From: an uncultured Rhodospirillales bacterium
GTDB taxonomy: Bacteria > Pseudomonadota > Alphaproteobacteria > Acetobacterales > Acetobacteraceae
Direction: 5' to 3'
Assembly (NCBI GenBank): GCA_903932545.1
Contig: CAIZGT010000371.1
Span: 1-5,088, forward strand
Length of the DNA stretch: 5,088 nt
Positions 1 to 5,088 of this stretch are shown piece after piece (position 1 is the first letter of the stretch; each line of letters begins with the position of its first letter). Both the position numbers and the translations under genes were made by a program. The notes below the pieces were generated by a model. That model was not told where the DNA came from, ran no database searches, and worked only from the letters and a program-made list of their open reading frames with translations.

Positions 1-384
1 CAACAAGCCGGCCCCACCGCAGCCATGCTGCTCAACCGCGCCGCAAACGAACTTGCGGCCAATGACCCCGATAGTGCGGTTGCGGATATTGATGCCGCTC
101 TCGTCTTGGCGCCCGATAGTTTGGACGCACAACACCGTCGGGCAGAGGCGCGCTATCAGCAGGGCGACGTGGCGGGGGCGACGCGGGATTTGGAGGCGAT
201 CTTGCGCCGCGAGCCGCGGCATTTTCCGTCATGGAAAACCCTGGCCGATATCGCCGAGACCCAGGGCCATCTGAAATCAGCGTTGGCAGCATGGAACAAG
301 CTGCTCGCGCTTGATCCGAAAACCAAGGGTGGCGCTGAGCATGTGGCCGATCTGCGGCGGAAGGTGGAGGGCGAGCGGAGTTAA
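1..384 (+). CDS. Tetratricopeptide repeat (TPR) protein, 3' end only
   Basis: The reading frame is open from the first base to the TAA stop at 382-384 and gives 127 residues. An ATG lies at position 25, but no Shine-Dalgarno sequence precedes it and the frame runs on upstream, so the gene very likely begins outside the window. About three consecutive TPR units of roughly 34 residues can be seen. They end in APDS, REPRH and LDPKT, and carry the usual small and aromatic helix-packing positions (for example RRAEARYQQGDVAGATRDL and WKTLADIAETQGHLKSALAA). A short basic tail with ADLRRKVEGE follows. TPR arrays form helical scaffolds for protein-protein binding; the partner and cellular location cannot be told from this fragment. 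The next gene on this strand is over 200 bases away, and a palindromic element lies between them. The TPR assignment is secure, the specific role unknown. Confidence 0.85.
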   Translation, partial: QQAGPTAAMLLNRAANELAANDPDSAVADIDAALVLAPDSLDAQHRRAEARYQQGDVAGATRDLEAILRREPRHFPSWKTLADIAETQGHLKSALAAWNKLLALDPKTKGGAEHVADLRRKVEGERS

Positions 385-430
385 TGCGGGGCCGATAGCG
401 TGTGATGAATGACGCTTGCAACTTATCCCA

Positions 431-521
431 CCAGCCCGTCATCTGAAGCGCAGCGTGGAATTCATCGCCGCGCTGGCTGCATCGCGGGGGATTGCCACGC
501 GGCGCTGGCAATGACGAGGGG
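431..521. repeat. REP-like palindromic element, copy A
   Basis: This is an imperfect inverted repeat of about 90 bases lying 46 bases after the TPR gene stop. The left arm (431-470) contains CGTCAT, AGCGC and GCGTGG blocks. These pair in order with the right arm (485-521), with a few mismatches and one bulge. The centre holds TGGCTGCATCGCGG (474-487). The right arm resembles the widespread class of bacterial dispersed palindromes that read GGATTGC...GCAATGACG. A related copy sits at about 1340-1426 in the same orientation. As RNA it would fold into a long hairpin, which could stabilise the 3' end of the TPR transcript or help end it; no U-run follows, so a classical intrinsic terminator is not evident. 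The rest of 385-610 shows no gene. Confidence 0.7.
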
Positions 522-610
522 ATGTTGGTTCAATCCAAATCCATCACGCGCTGTCGCTCCTTAGCTGATTTTGCTTGAGTCCAGCCAGCGGCTGTGCGGA
601 ATCATGTGGG

Positions 611-1180
611 ATGAACCCACCCCAATCATCGTCTGCGCTGGAAATCGCCGCCGCCACTTTGCGGGGCATTTGGGCTGCGATGTTGTCGCGATTCGGGGGT
701 TTGGGCGTTGCGGCTGAACGCCAGATGGTGACGGCGAATTGGGTTAGCGCGATTTTTCAACGCTTCGATGCGCTGCTGCTGCGCTATCAGGCCGGCAAAC
801 TGCGCCGGGTGCTGTCGCCGCGTGTGCTGACAACGGGGCGAAAAGCGGCCAAACAGCCGGAATCTCGTATGCCGCGCAGATTTGGCTGGTTGGTGCGCAG
901 CGGTGCGCATCATGCGGCAGCTTATGGGACGCAAGTGCAGCACGTGCTGTCGGGGCCGGAGATGGCCGAACTGCTCGCCACCTCGCCCCAAGCGATGCGG
1001 ATTTTGCGGCCCTTGCTGCGAGCGTTGGCGGTGGAATTGCCGTGGACGGTGGATAAGCCGCGCACCCCGCGCCAGCGGCGGCCCCGCAAGCCGCGCCCTA
1101 AGCCGGAGCCGTTCCGCATTCCGCTGCCAAGAGGCGTGCTTTCGGCGGCAAGACGGCAGGGTTTTGGAAAACTCCGCTGA
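611..1180 (+). CDS. Hypothetical protein with basic, proline-rich C-terminus
   Basis: I cannot assign a function. The product is 189 residues if it starts at the ATG at 611, which has a weak GGA 10 bases upstream. A TTG at 575 in the same frame would add 12 residues but has no ribosome binding site. Residues 10-80 look helical and rich in Ala, Leu and Arg. Residues 87-145 (from RMPRRFGWLV to the PLLRALAVELPW stretch) look like a compact helical segment. Residues 149-189 are strongly basic and proline-rich (RPRKPRPKPEPFRIPLPRG), ending SAARRQGFGKLR. I see no signal peptide, no clear membrane helix and no catalytic motif. From memory, similar tails occur in uncharacterised proteins of acetic acid bacteria and relatives. 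The opposite frame at 626-1237 is Arg- and His-rich and looks like a shadow. The basic tail could bind nucleic acid or ribosomes, but that is only a guess. Confidence 0.7.
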   Translation: MNPPQSSSALEIAAATLRGIWAAMLSRFGGLGVAAERQMVTANWVSAIFQRFDALLLRYQAGKLRRVLSPRVLTTGRKAAKQPESRMPRRFGWLVRSGAHHAAAYGTQVQHVLSGPEMAELLATSPQAMRILRPLLRALAVELPWTVDKPRTPRQRRPRKPRPKPEPFRIPLPRGVLSAARRQGFGKLR

Positions 1181-1183
1181 GAG

Positions 1184-1220
1184 AACAAGAGGAACGCTGT
1201 GCTTATTGTTCCGGTTTGTT
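1184..1220. terminator. Candidate 3' hairpin after the hypothetical gene
   Basis: Three bases after the TGA stop at 1178-1180 there is a two-part stem. AACAA (1184-1188) pairs with TTGTT (1216-1220), and GGAAC (1191-1195) pairs with GTTCC (1208-1212). A small internal loop and a 12-base apical loop separate the paired parts. The position suits a transcript end. The stem is AT-containing and no T-run follows, so its strength as an intrinsic terminator is doubtful. Confidence 0.3.
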
Positions 1221-1327
1221 ATTGAAAATACCAGCATTCGGTAATATCTTCACCCATTTTGCTCGATGATCGCACAGACCGCGACTGACGCTCCGCTGCC
1301 GCCCTTGCGTGGGATGGGTTTGGGTTA

Positions 1328-1345
1328 AACCAGCATCAACTGGTT
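1328..1345. repeat. Small inverted repeat, six-base stem
   Basis: AACCAG (1328-1333) and CTGGTT (1340-1345) are perfect complements around a six-base loop. The repeat touches the outer edge of REP-like copy B, on the side distal to trpE. It may form part of the same folded 3' structure in the trpE transcript. It may also be chance, since a six-base stem is common. The remaining sequence from 1221 to 1327 shows no gene or other structure. Confidence 0.25.
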
Positions 1346-1426
1346 CTTACGAGCGTAGCTGGCAATTCACCGCTGGATTGGCTGCATCGCGGTGGATTCC
1401 ACGCTGCGGGCTGGATGACGGGCTGG
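1340..1426. repeat. REP-like palindromic element, copy B, at the 3' end of trpE
   Basis: Imperfect inverted repeat whose right arm (1394-1426) ends 8 bases from the trpE stop codon. The left arm (about 1340-1373, containing GCGTAGCTGGCAATTCACCGC) pairs with mismatches to the right arm. The core TGGCTGCATCGCGG (1379-1392) is identical to copy A, and 19 of 20 bases match over 1379-1398 versus 474-493. Two exact 13-base blocks in the right arm (1396-1408 and 1414-1426) are the reverse complements of the copy A left-arm blocks at 449-461 and 431-443, with five-base spacers in both. The hairpin would form in the 3' untranslated part of the ppiD-trpE transcript, where it could shield the mRNA from 3' decay or assist termination. 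It may serve transcripts from both sides, because the flanking genes converge. Confidence 0.7.
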
Positions 1427-1434
1427 GGGTTTGT

Positions 1435-2940
1435 TCAGCCGCGCCCCGACGCGAATCTTACCGCCTCTTCTGCCGCGCGCATCATGCCGCGTGCCTTTTG
1501 GCGGGTTTCCTCGAATTCGGCCTCGGGGTCGGAGTCGGCCACCACGCCGCAACCGGCTTGGATATACATTGTGCCGTCTTTCACCAACGCGGTGCGCAGG
1601 CCGATGCAGGTGTCCATCGAGCCGTCAGCGGCGAAATAGCCGATGCATCCGGCGTAAATGCCGCGCCGCACCGGCTCCAATTCCTCGATGATCTCCATCG
1701 CGCGGACTTTTGGCGCGCCGGTGAGGGTGCCAGCGGGAAAGCCCGCCACCAGCGCGTCCACCGCGTCCAGACCCTGGGCGAGTTGGCCTTGAACGTCAGA
1801 CATGATGTGCATCACATGGCTAAACCGCTCGATGGCGAAGCTCTCAGTGACCTTCACCGTGCCGATCTCAGACACGCGACCGACATCGTTGCGGCCAAGG
1901 TCGAGCAGCATCAGATGCTCGGCGCGTTCTTTCGGATCGGCGAGCAGGTCGGCGGCGAGTTGCTGATCCTCCTCGTGCGTCGCGCCGCGCTTGCGGGTGC
2001 CGGCGAGGGGGCGGATGGTGACAACATTGTCGCGCAGGCGGACCAGGATTTCTGGGCTGGAGCCGACGATGGCGTAGCCACCGAAATCGAGGAAGAACAG
2101 GAACGGGGCCGGGCTGATCCGACGCAAGGCGCGGTAGAGCGCGAAGGGGGGAAGTTGGAACGGCACCGAGAAGCGTTGGCTCGGGACGATTTGGAAGGCG
2201 TCTCCGGCGCGGATATAATCCTTCGCCTTCTCAATCGCCGCGATGAAGCCTTGTTTGGTGAAGCTCGATTGTGGCTCTGGCAGCGGCGGCAGATCGACCG
2301 GCGGGGCAGGAACCGGAATGGGCCGGGTGAGGGCGAAGGTTGCCTGATCCAGCCGATCCTGCGCCATCAGCCACGCCAGCGAGGCGGAGACACCGTCACG
2401 CGGATAGACCGGGGCTGCGAAAGTGAGCAGGTCGGTCACGTTGTCGAAGATGGCGAACAGCGTGGGGCGCAGCAGCACGGCGTCGGGCAGGCCGAGTGGG
2501 TCGGTGTTTTTGTTCGGCAAATTCTCCATCTGCCGGACCATGTCATAGCCGAGATAGCCGACGAGGCCGCCAGCCATCGGCGGGATATCGGCGGGCACAT
2601 CAAGCAGCGACTCGGTGATCAGCGCGCGCACTTGATCAAGCGGCGCGCCTTCGGTGGGGGTGAAGGCGAACGGGGCTGCGATGGCGTTGCGGTTGATCTC
2701 GGCGTGACCATCCTTGCAGCGCCAGATCAGATCGGGGTCAAGGCCGATGATCGAGTAGCGGCCGCGGGCGGCACCGCCTTCGACGGATTCCAGCAGGAAT
2801 GCGTTCGGGCGGCCTTGCACCAGTTTGAGATAGGCCGCGACCGGGGTTTCCAGATCCGCCACCGCGCGACGCCACACCAAATGCCCCCGCCCGGCTTCGT
2901 AATCGGCAGTAAAGGCGGCTTTTGCGGTTGTGGTCAGCAT
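1435..2940 (-). CDS. trpE: Anthranilate synthase component I (TrpE)
   Basis: Large subunit of anthranilate synthase (cytosolic). It converts chorismate plus ammonia to anthranilate, the first committed step of tryptophan synthesis; with TrpG the ammonia comes from glutamine. The 501-residue length is normal for a stand-alone TrpE with no fused glutaminase domain. The N-terminal domain carries LLES (49-52), the element that binds feedback tryptophan. The chorismate-binding domain starts near residue 228. It shows GDAFQIVPSQRF (246-257), SSPEILVR (294-301), IRPLAGTRKRG (309-319), a RAEHLMLLDLGRND stretch (339-352), the catalytic-type His375 in RFSHVMH, GTLTGAPKVRAMEII (404-418) and a metal-binding-type acidic segment PEAEFEET (472-479). 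The tryptophan-loop motif usually written NPSPYM reads SPAPFL (276-281). The ATG start suits the family N-terminus, although no Shine-Dalgarno sequence precedes it. It lies 8 bases after the ppiD-like stop; no trpG follows. Confidence 0.97.
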   Translation of the reverse strand: MLTTTAKAAFTADYEAGRGHLVWRRAVADLETPVAAYLKLVQGRPNAFLLESVEGGAARGRYSIIGLDPDLIWRCKDGHAEINRNAIAAPFAFTPTEGAPLDQVRALITESLLDVPADIPPMAGGLVGYLGYDMVRQMENLPNKNTDPLGLPDAVLLRPTLFAIFDNVTDLLTFAAPVYPRDGVSASLAWLMAQDRLDQATFALTRPIPVPAPPVDLPPLPEPQSSFTKQGFIAAIEKAKDYIRAGDAFQIVPSQRFSVPFQLPPFALYRALRRISPAPFLFFLDFGGYAIVGSSPEILVRLRDNVVTIRPLAGTRKRGATHEEDQQLAADLLADPKERAEHLMLLDLGRNDVGRVSEIGTVKVTESFAIERFSHVMHIMSDVQGQLAQGLDAVDALVAGFPAGTLTGAPKVRAMEIIEELEPVRRGIYAGCIGYFAADGSMDTCIGLRTALVKDGTMYIQAGCGVVADSDPEAEFEETRQKARGMMRAAEEAVRFASGRG

Positions 2941-2948
2941 GGGGAGAC

Positions 2949-4859
2949 TTATTCTGCCTGGGTCAATTGGTCGAGTTGAGCGCGGTTGATCTTGGGTTTG
3001 GCCTGACTGCGCAGCGCGTTGAGGAATAGCATCTCCACGTCATCTGAAATCGCCTTGACCATATCTTCGCGGATCTTGGCCACGCCGGACGGATCGGCTG
3101 CCAGATCGGGGTCGATAACACGGTCAAGCTGGGCGATTACGAAGCTGCTGGCGGTTTCCACCATCGTCACCTCACCTGATTTGAGGGTGAAGAGCGGCGC
3201 GATGAGTTCACGCGGCATCCCCTCGGCAGGGGTCTGGCGGGTGGTTGGCGGCAGCGGACGGGCGAGTGCGCCGTTCTCGCGTGCAACGGCGGCGAGTGGC
3301 TTGCCATCCTTCACGGCGGCGAGGATGCGGGCGGCAATTTCTTCCTGGGCATGGCGCATCGCTTCTTGTGTCCAATCAGCGCGCACCATGGCACTCACCT
3401 GATCGAAGCTCTTGGTGGCGGGGGCGGTGATGTCGGCGATTTCAAACGCGTAGAAGGATTGCGCGCCATCTTTCGCGTTCGGGGCTTGGACGAGATGCGC
3501 CACATCGCCCTGCTTGGCGTCAAACACCGCCTTGATCAGCGCGGGGCGGAGTTCTGGCGGGCCGGGAATTGGGGCGGGCTGGCCTTCTACGGTGTTGCCT
3601 TGGGCATCAAGCGTGCCTGACACCGCGGCCACGCCCAGATCGCCTGGAAGGTTTTCAAGCGCGGTGCCGGCTGCGAGCGCATCTTCGATTTTGTTGGCGC
3701 GTGCATACAGAATGTCGGTCGCCTTGTCGGACAGCAATTTGCTGCGGATCTCGGCACGCACCGACTCGAGGCTGCGGGTGGTGCCGGCGGTGATGTTGGT
3801 CACCTTCAACACTTGCCATCCCAGCGCAGACTTTACCGGCGCTGGCACGGTGCCGAGTGCGGCGGCAAACACCGCGCGGCCGAGTTCGGGCGCAGGGAAC
3901 TCTACGTCGGTTGCGTTGCTGAGTTCCACGCCGGACGCGCCGGCGGCTTCGGCCTGCTTTTGGATGGTCGCCCAGTCCGCGCCGCCCTGCCAAGCGGTTG
4001 CGAGTTTTTGCGCGGTGGCTTCATCCTGTGCCACGATCACCTCAACGCTGCGGCGTTCGGGCAAATTGAATTCAGCCTTACGGGCTTCATAGGCGGCTTT
4101 GATGTCGTCTTCGCTGATTTGAATCTCGCTCGACAGCGTCTCTGGCGACAAGATCACAGCGCGGATACGGCGATATTCCGGCGACTGATACCGGGGCTGG
4201 TTGTTTTCATAGTAACGCTGAAGCTGCGCCTCGGTTGGGGCTGCCACATTTTTCGCGGCAGCAAACGGCAGTTCCACGCCGTTGGCTGCGCGTTGCTCGT
4301 GGGAGAATTCATACACGATCTTGGTTAACACATCCGGTGATGCCGCACTTGCGCGCAGGGCTTCCACCAGTTGCCGTGTGCCCAGGTCAGAGCGCATCAA
4401 TGCGAGGAAGCGCGGCTCGGTCAGGTTGTTGGAGCGGAGCAATTGCTCAAATGTGGCGCGGTTGAATTTGCCGTCATTGCCCCGGAAAGCGGGAATATCG
4501 AACACGGCCTGACGTAGCGCATCGTCTGGCACGACGAGGCCCAATTCGGCGACTTTGTTTTCCAGAACCGCGTTGGTGATCAGCCGCTCCAGCGCCTGCC
4601 CCGCCACGGCCTTCTTGATCTCGGCGGTTGGCGGGGTTTCGGAGCCAAACATCCGAGTCACCTGCGCCAGTTGGCGGCGATAGGCATCTTGTAGTTCTGG
4701 CAACTCAATGCGGCGGGCGCCCACGATGGCCAGGGCGGAGTCGCTGCCCAAATTGCGCACCACATCCGCCACGCCCCACAGGCCGAACGAGGCGACGAGC
4801 ACCACGAAAAATGCTCTTGCGGCCCAGGTGTCGAGGAAGCGGCGTAAAAGGCCCAGCAT
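2949..4859 (-). CDS. ppiD: PpiD/SurA-like membrane-anchored periplasmic chaperone (peptidyl-prolyl isomerase family)
   Basis: The 636-residue product matches the PpiD layout: a short cytosolic start, one membrane anchor (about 15-34, AFFVVLVASFGLWGVADVV) and a long periplasmic part. Residues 37-190 form the SurA/PpiD-type N-terminal chaperone module, with the familiar PAFRGNDGKFNRATFEQLL (123-141). Residues 265-356 sit where the parvulin PPIase domain should be, but the hallmarks are missing. There is no HIL-type strand, no GGDLG, and GWQV replaces the usual G(Y/W)H(I/L). This suggests a folding helper with no isomerase activity there, as is known for the parvulin domain of E. coli PpiD. Two later segments (about 438-480 and 549-584) look like further degenerate parvulin C-terminal halves. 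PpiD works at the Sec translocon on newly exported proteins; the same role here is inferred from family. The gene leads a two-gene unit with trpE and is divergent from tpiA. The symbol rests on architecture and gene order. Confidence 0.88.
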   Translation of the reverse strand: MLGLLRRFLDTWAARAFFVVLVASFGLWGVADVVRNLGSDSALAIVGARRIELPELQDAYRRQLAQVTRMFGSETPPTAEIKKAVAGQALERLITNAVLENKVAELGLVVPDDALRQAVFDIPAFRGNDGKFNRATFEQLLRSNNLTEPRFLALMRSDLGTRQLVEALRASAASPDVLTKIVYEFSHEQRAANGVELPFAAAKNVAAPTEAQLQRYYENNQPRYQSPEYRRIRAVILSPETLSSEIQISEDDIKAAYEARKAEFNLPERRSVEVIVAQDEATAQKLATAWQGGADWATIQKQAEAAGASGVELSNATDVEFPAPELGRAVFAAALGTVPAPVKSALGWQVLKVTNITAGTTRSLESVRAEIRSKLLSDKATDILYARANKIEDALAAGTALENLPGDLGVAAVSGTLDAQGNTVEGQPAPIPGPPELRPALIKAVFDAKQGDVAHLVQAPNAKDGAQSFYAFEIADITAPATKSFDQVSAMVRADWTQEAMRHAQEEIAARILAAVKDGKPLAAVARENGALARPLPPTTRQTPAEGMPRELIAPLFTLKSGEVTMVETASSFVIAQLDRVIDPDLAADPSGVAKIREDMVKAISDDVEMLFLNALRSQAKPKINRAQLDQLTQAE

Positions 4860-4866
4860 TGTCGTA

Positions 4867-4870
4867 TCCC
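4867..4870 (-). promoter_or_regulatory. Weak ribosome binding site of the ppiD-like gene
   Basis: On the minus strand GGGA lies 7 bases before the ATG at 4859. It is a short match to the anti-Shine-Dalgarno sequence. It supports this start, which also places the membrane anchor at the expected distance from the N-terminus. Confidence 0.45.
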
Positions 4871-4918
4871 ACGCGCTAATTCATGCACCATGCCCACGCA
4901 GCAAACGCTATGGGCGAA

Positions 4919-4932
4919 GGTGGTTTGCCACC
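4919..4932. promoter_or_regulatory. Palindrome in the divergent region, possible operator
   Basis: GGTGG (4919-4923) and CCACC (4928-4932) are perfect inverted repeats around TTTG. The palindrome lies near the middle of the divergent region, overlapping the weak plus-strand -35 candidate. It could be a binding site for a regulator acting on both genes, or chance in GC-rich DNA. No known operator consensus is recognised. Confidence 0.25.
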
Positions 4933-4966
4933 AAAGCCAAGGTTGGGCTAGAGCGCAACCGATATC

Positions 4967-4972
4967 GAGGAG
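4967..4972 (+). promoter_or_regulatory. Ribosome binding site of tpiA
   Basis: GAGGAG lies 7 bases before the ATG at 4980, a strong Shine-Dalgarno match at ideal spacing. It fixes the tpiA start. Confidence 0.85.
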
Positions 4973-4979
4973 TTGACCC

Positions 4980-5088
4980 ATGCAGCAGCTGATCGCAGGC
5001 AATTGGAAAATGAACGGCCGCCATGCCGATGGCCTCGCTCTGGCCGAGGCGCTGCGTGCGGGGGCGGCCAATCTGTCCTGCGAATTGC
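4980..5088 (+). CDS. tpiA: Triosephosphate isomerase (TpiA), N-terminal fragment
   Basis: The first 36 codons read MQQLIAGNWKMNG and onward, cut by the window end; the full enzyme is usually about 250 residues. The motif AGNWKMNG is the signature first beta-strand and loop of triosephosphate isomerase, and Asn8 and Lys10 match the conserved active-site Asn and Lys. The enzyme interconverts dihydroxyacetone phosphate and glyceraldehyde 3-phosphate in central carbon metabolism, in the cytosol, as a TIM-barrel dimer. The start is well supported by the GAGGAG just upstream. It is divergent from the ppiD-like gene; tpiA next to a ppiD-like gene and trpE is a gene order known from alphaproteobacteria. 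Confidence 0.96.
   Translation, partial: MQQLIAGNWKMNGRHADGLALAEALRAGAANLSCEL

Larger units (their letters stand above)
4860..4979. promoter_or_regulatory. Divergent intergenic region between the ppiD-like gene and tpiA
   Basis: These 120 bases separate two genes read away from each other, so promoters for both must lie here or, less likely, inside the coding regions. I find no convincing -35/-10 pair. The best on the plus strand is TTGCCA (4925-4930) followed 18 bases later by TAGAGC (4949-4954), which is weak. No run of tryptophan codons or attenuator-like stems is present, so I see no trp leader ahead of the ppiD-trpE unit. Confidence 0.5.

Noticed and set aside
32..511. A 159-residue minus-strand open frame opposite the TPR gene
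   Set aside because: It runs through the TPR coding region and the palindromic repeat, and its composition (Pro, Arg, Ser) is that of a shadow frame.
431..521. A CRISPR array or a transposon end suggested by the repeats
   Set aside because: There are only two copies, over 900 bases apart, each an internal palindrome. No regular spacers, no transposase and no target-site duplication are seen.
626..1237. A 203-residue minus-strand open frame opposite the hypothetical gene
   Set aside because: Its translation is unusually rich in Arg, His and Gln with no motif, while the plus-strand frame has a normal composition and a motif-like C-terminus. I take it as a shadow, though without a search this is not fully certain.
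1309..2979. A 556-residue plus-strand open frame antisense to trpE
   Set aside because: It lies over trpE, whose catalytic motifs are unmistakable. The antisense product has no recognisable motif and a His-, Arg- and Gly-rich composition typical of mirror frames in high-GC genes.
3019..4328. Several plus-strand open frames antisense to the ppiD-like gene
   Set aside because: All lie inside the well-supported ppiD-like coding region on the other strand and show no family motif.
4960..4967. CGATATCG eight-base palindrome next to the tpiA ribosome binding site
   Set aside because: It is short and overlaps the ribosome binding site; such palindromes are expected by chance at this length.
4860..4979. 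A trp leader peptide and attenuator upstream of the ppiD-trpE unit
   Set aside because: No short frame with adjacent tryptophan codons and no competing stem pair followed by T-rich sequence was found on the minus strand.

Overview
The window reads as chromosomal DNA of a high-GC alphaproteobacterium. The best guess is the order Rhodospirillales, possibly Acetobacteraceae. The reasons are the TrpE, PpiD and TpiA sequence style and the tpiA / ppiD-like / trpE neighbourhood, which is known from alphaproteobacteria. The placement below class level is an inference from memory of similar proteins, not a search result.

Layout, left to right. (1) Positions 1-384 (+): the 3' end of a tetratricopeptide-repeat (TPR) protein that starts outside the window. 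(2) Positions 385-610: non-coding, with a palindromic REP-like element (copy A, about 431-521). (3) Positions 611-1180 (+): a gene for a 189-residue protein of unknown function with a very basic, proline-rich C-terminus. (4) Positions 1181-1434: non-coding convergent space with two small hairpins and a second REP-like element (copy B, about 1340-1426) ending 8 bases from the trpE stop codon. (5) Positions 1435-2940 (-): trpE, a complete anthranilate synthase component I. (6) Positions 2949-4859 (-): a complete membrane-anchored PpiD/SurA-like periplasmic folding factor, 8 bases upstream of trpE. (7) Positions 4860-4979: divergent intergenic region. (8) Position 4980 to the window end (+): the first 36 codons of tpiA, triosephosphate isomerase.

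The ppiD-like gene and trpE form a tight two-gene unit that is probably co-transcribed from the divergent region shared with tpiA. trpE has no clear Shine-Dalgarno sequence and no room for its own leader, so its translation is probably coupled to the gene before it. No trpG follows trpE here, so the glutaminase subunit must be encoded elsewhere.

I see no CRISPR array, tRNA, rRNA, insertion sequence, phage gene or defence system, and nothing that supports a new biological system. The best second-look items are the paired REP-like hairpins around the unknown gene, altered residues in the tryptophan-binding loop of TrpE, the separation of trpE from trpG, and the degenerate parvulin region of the PpiD-like protein.
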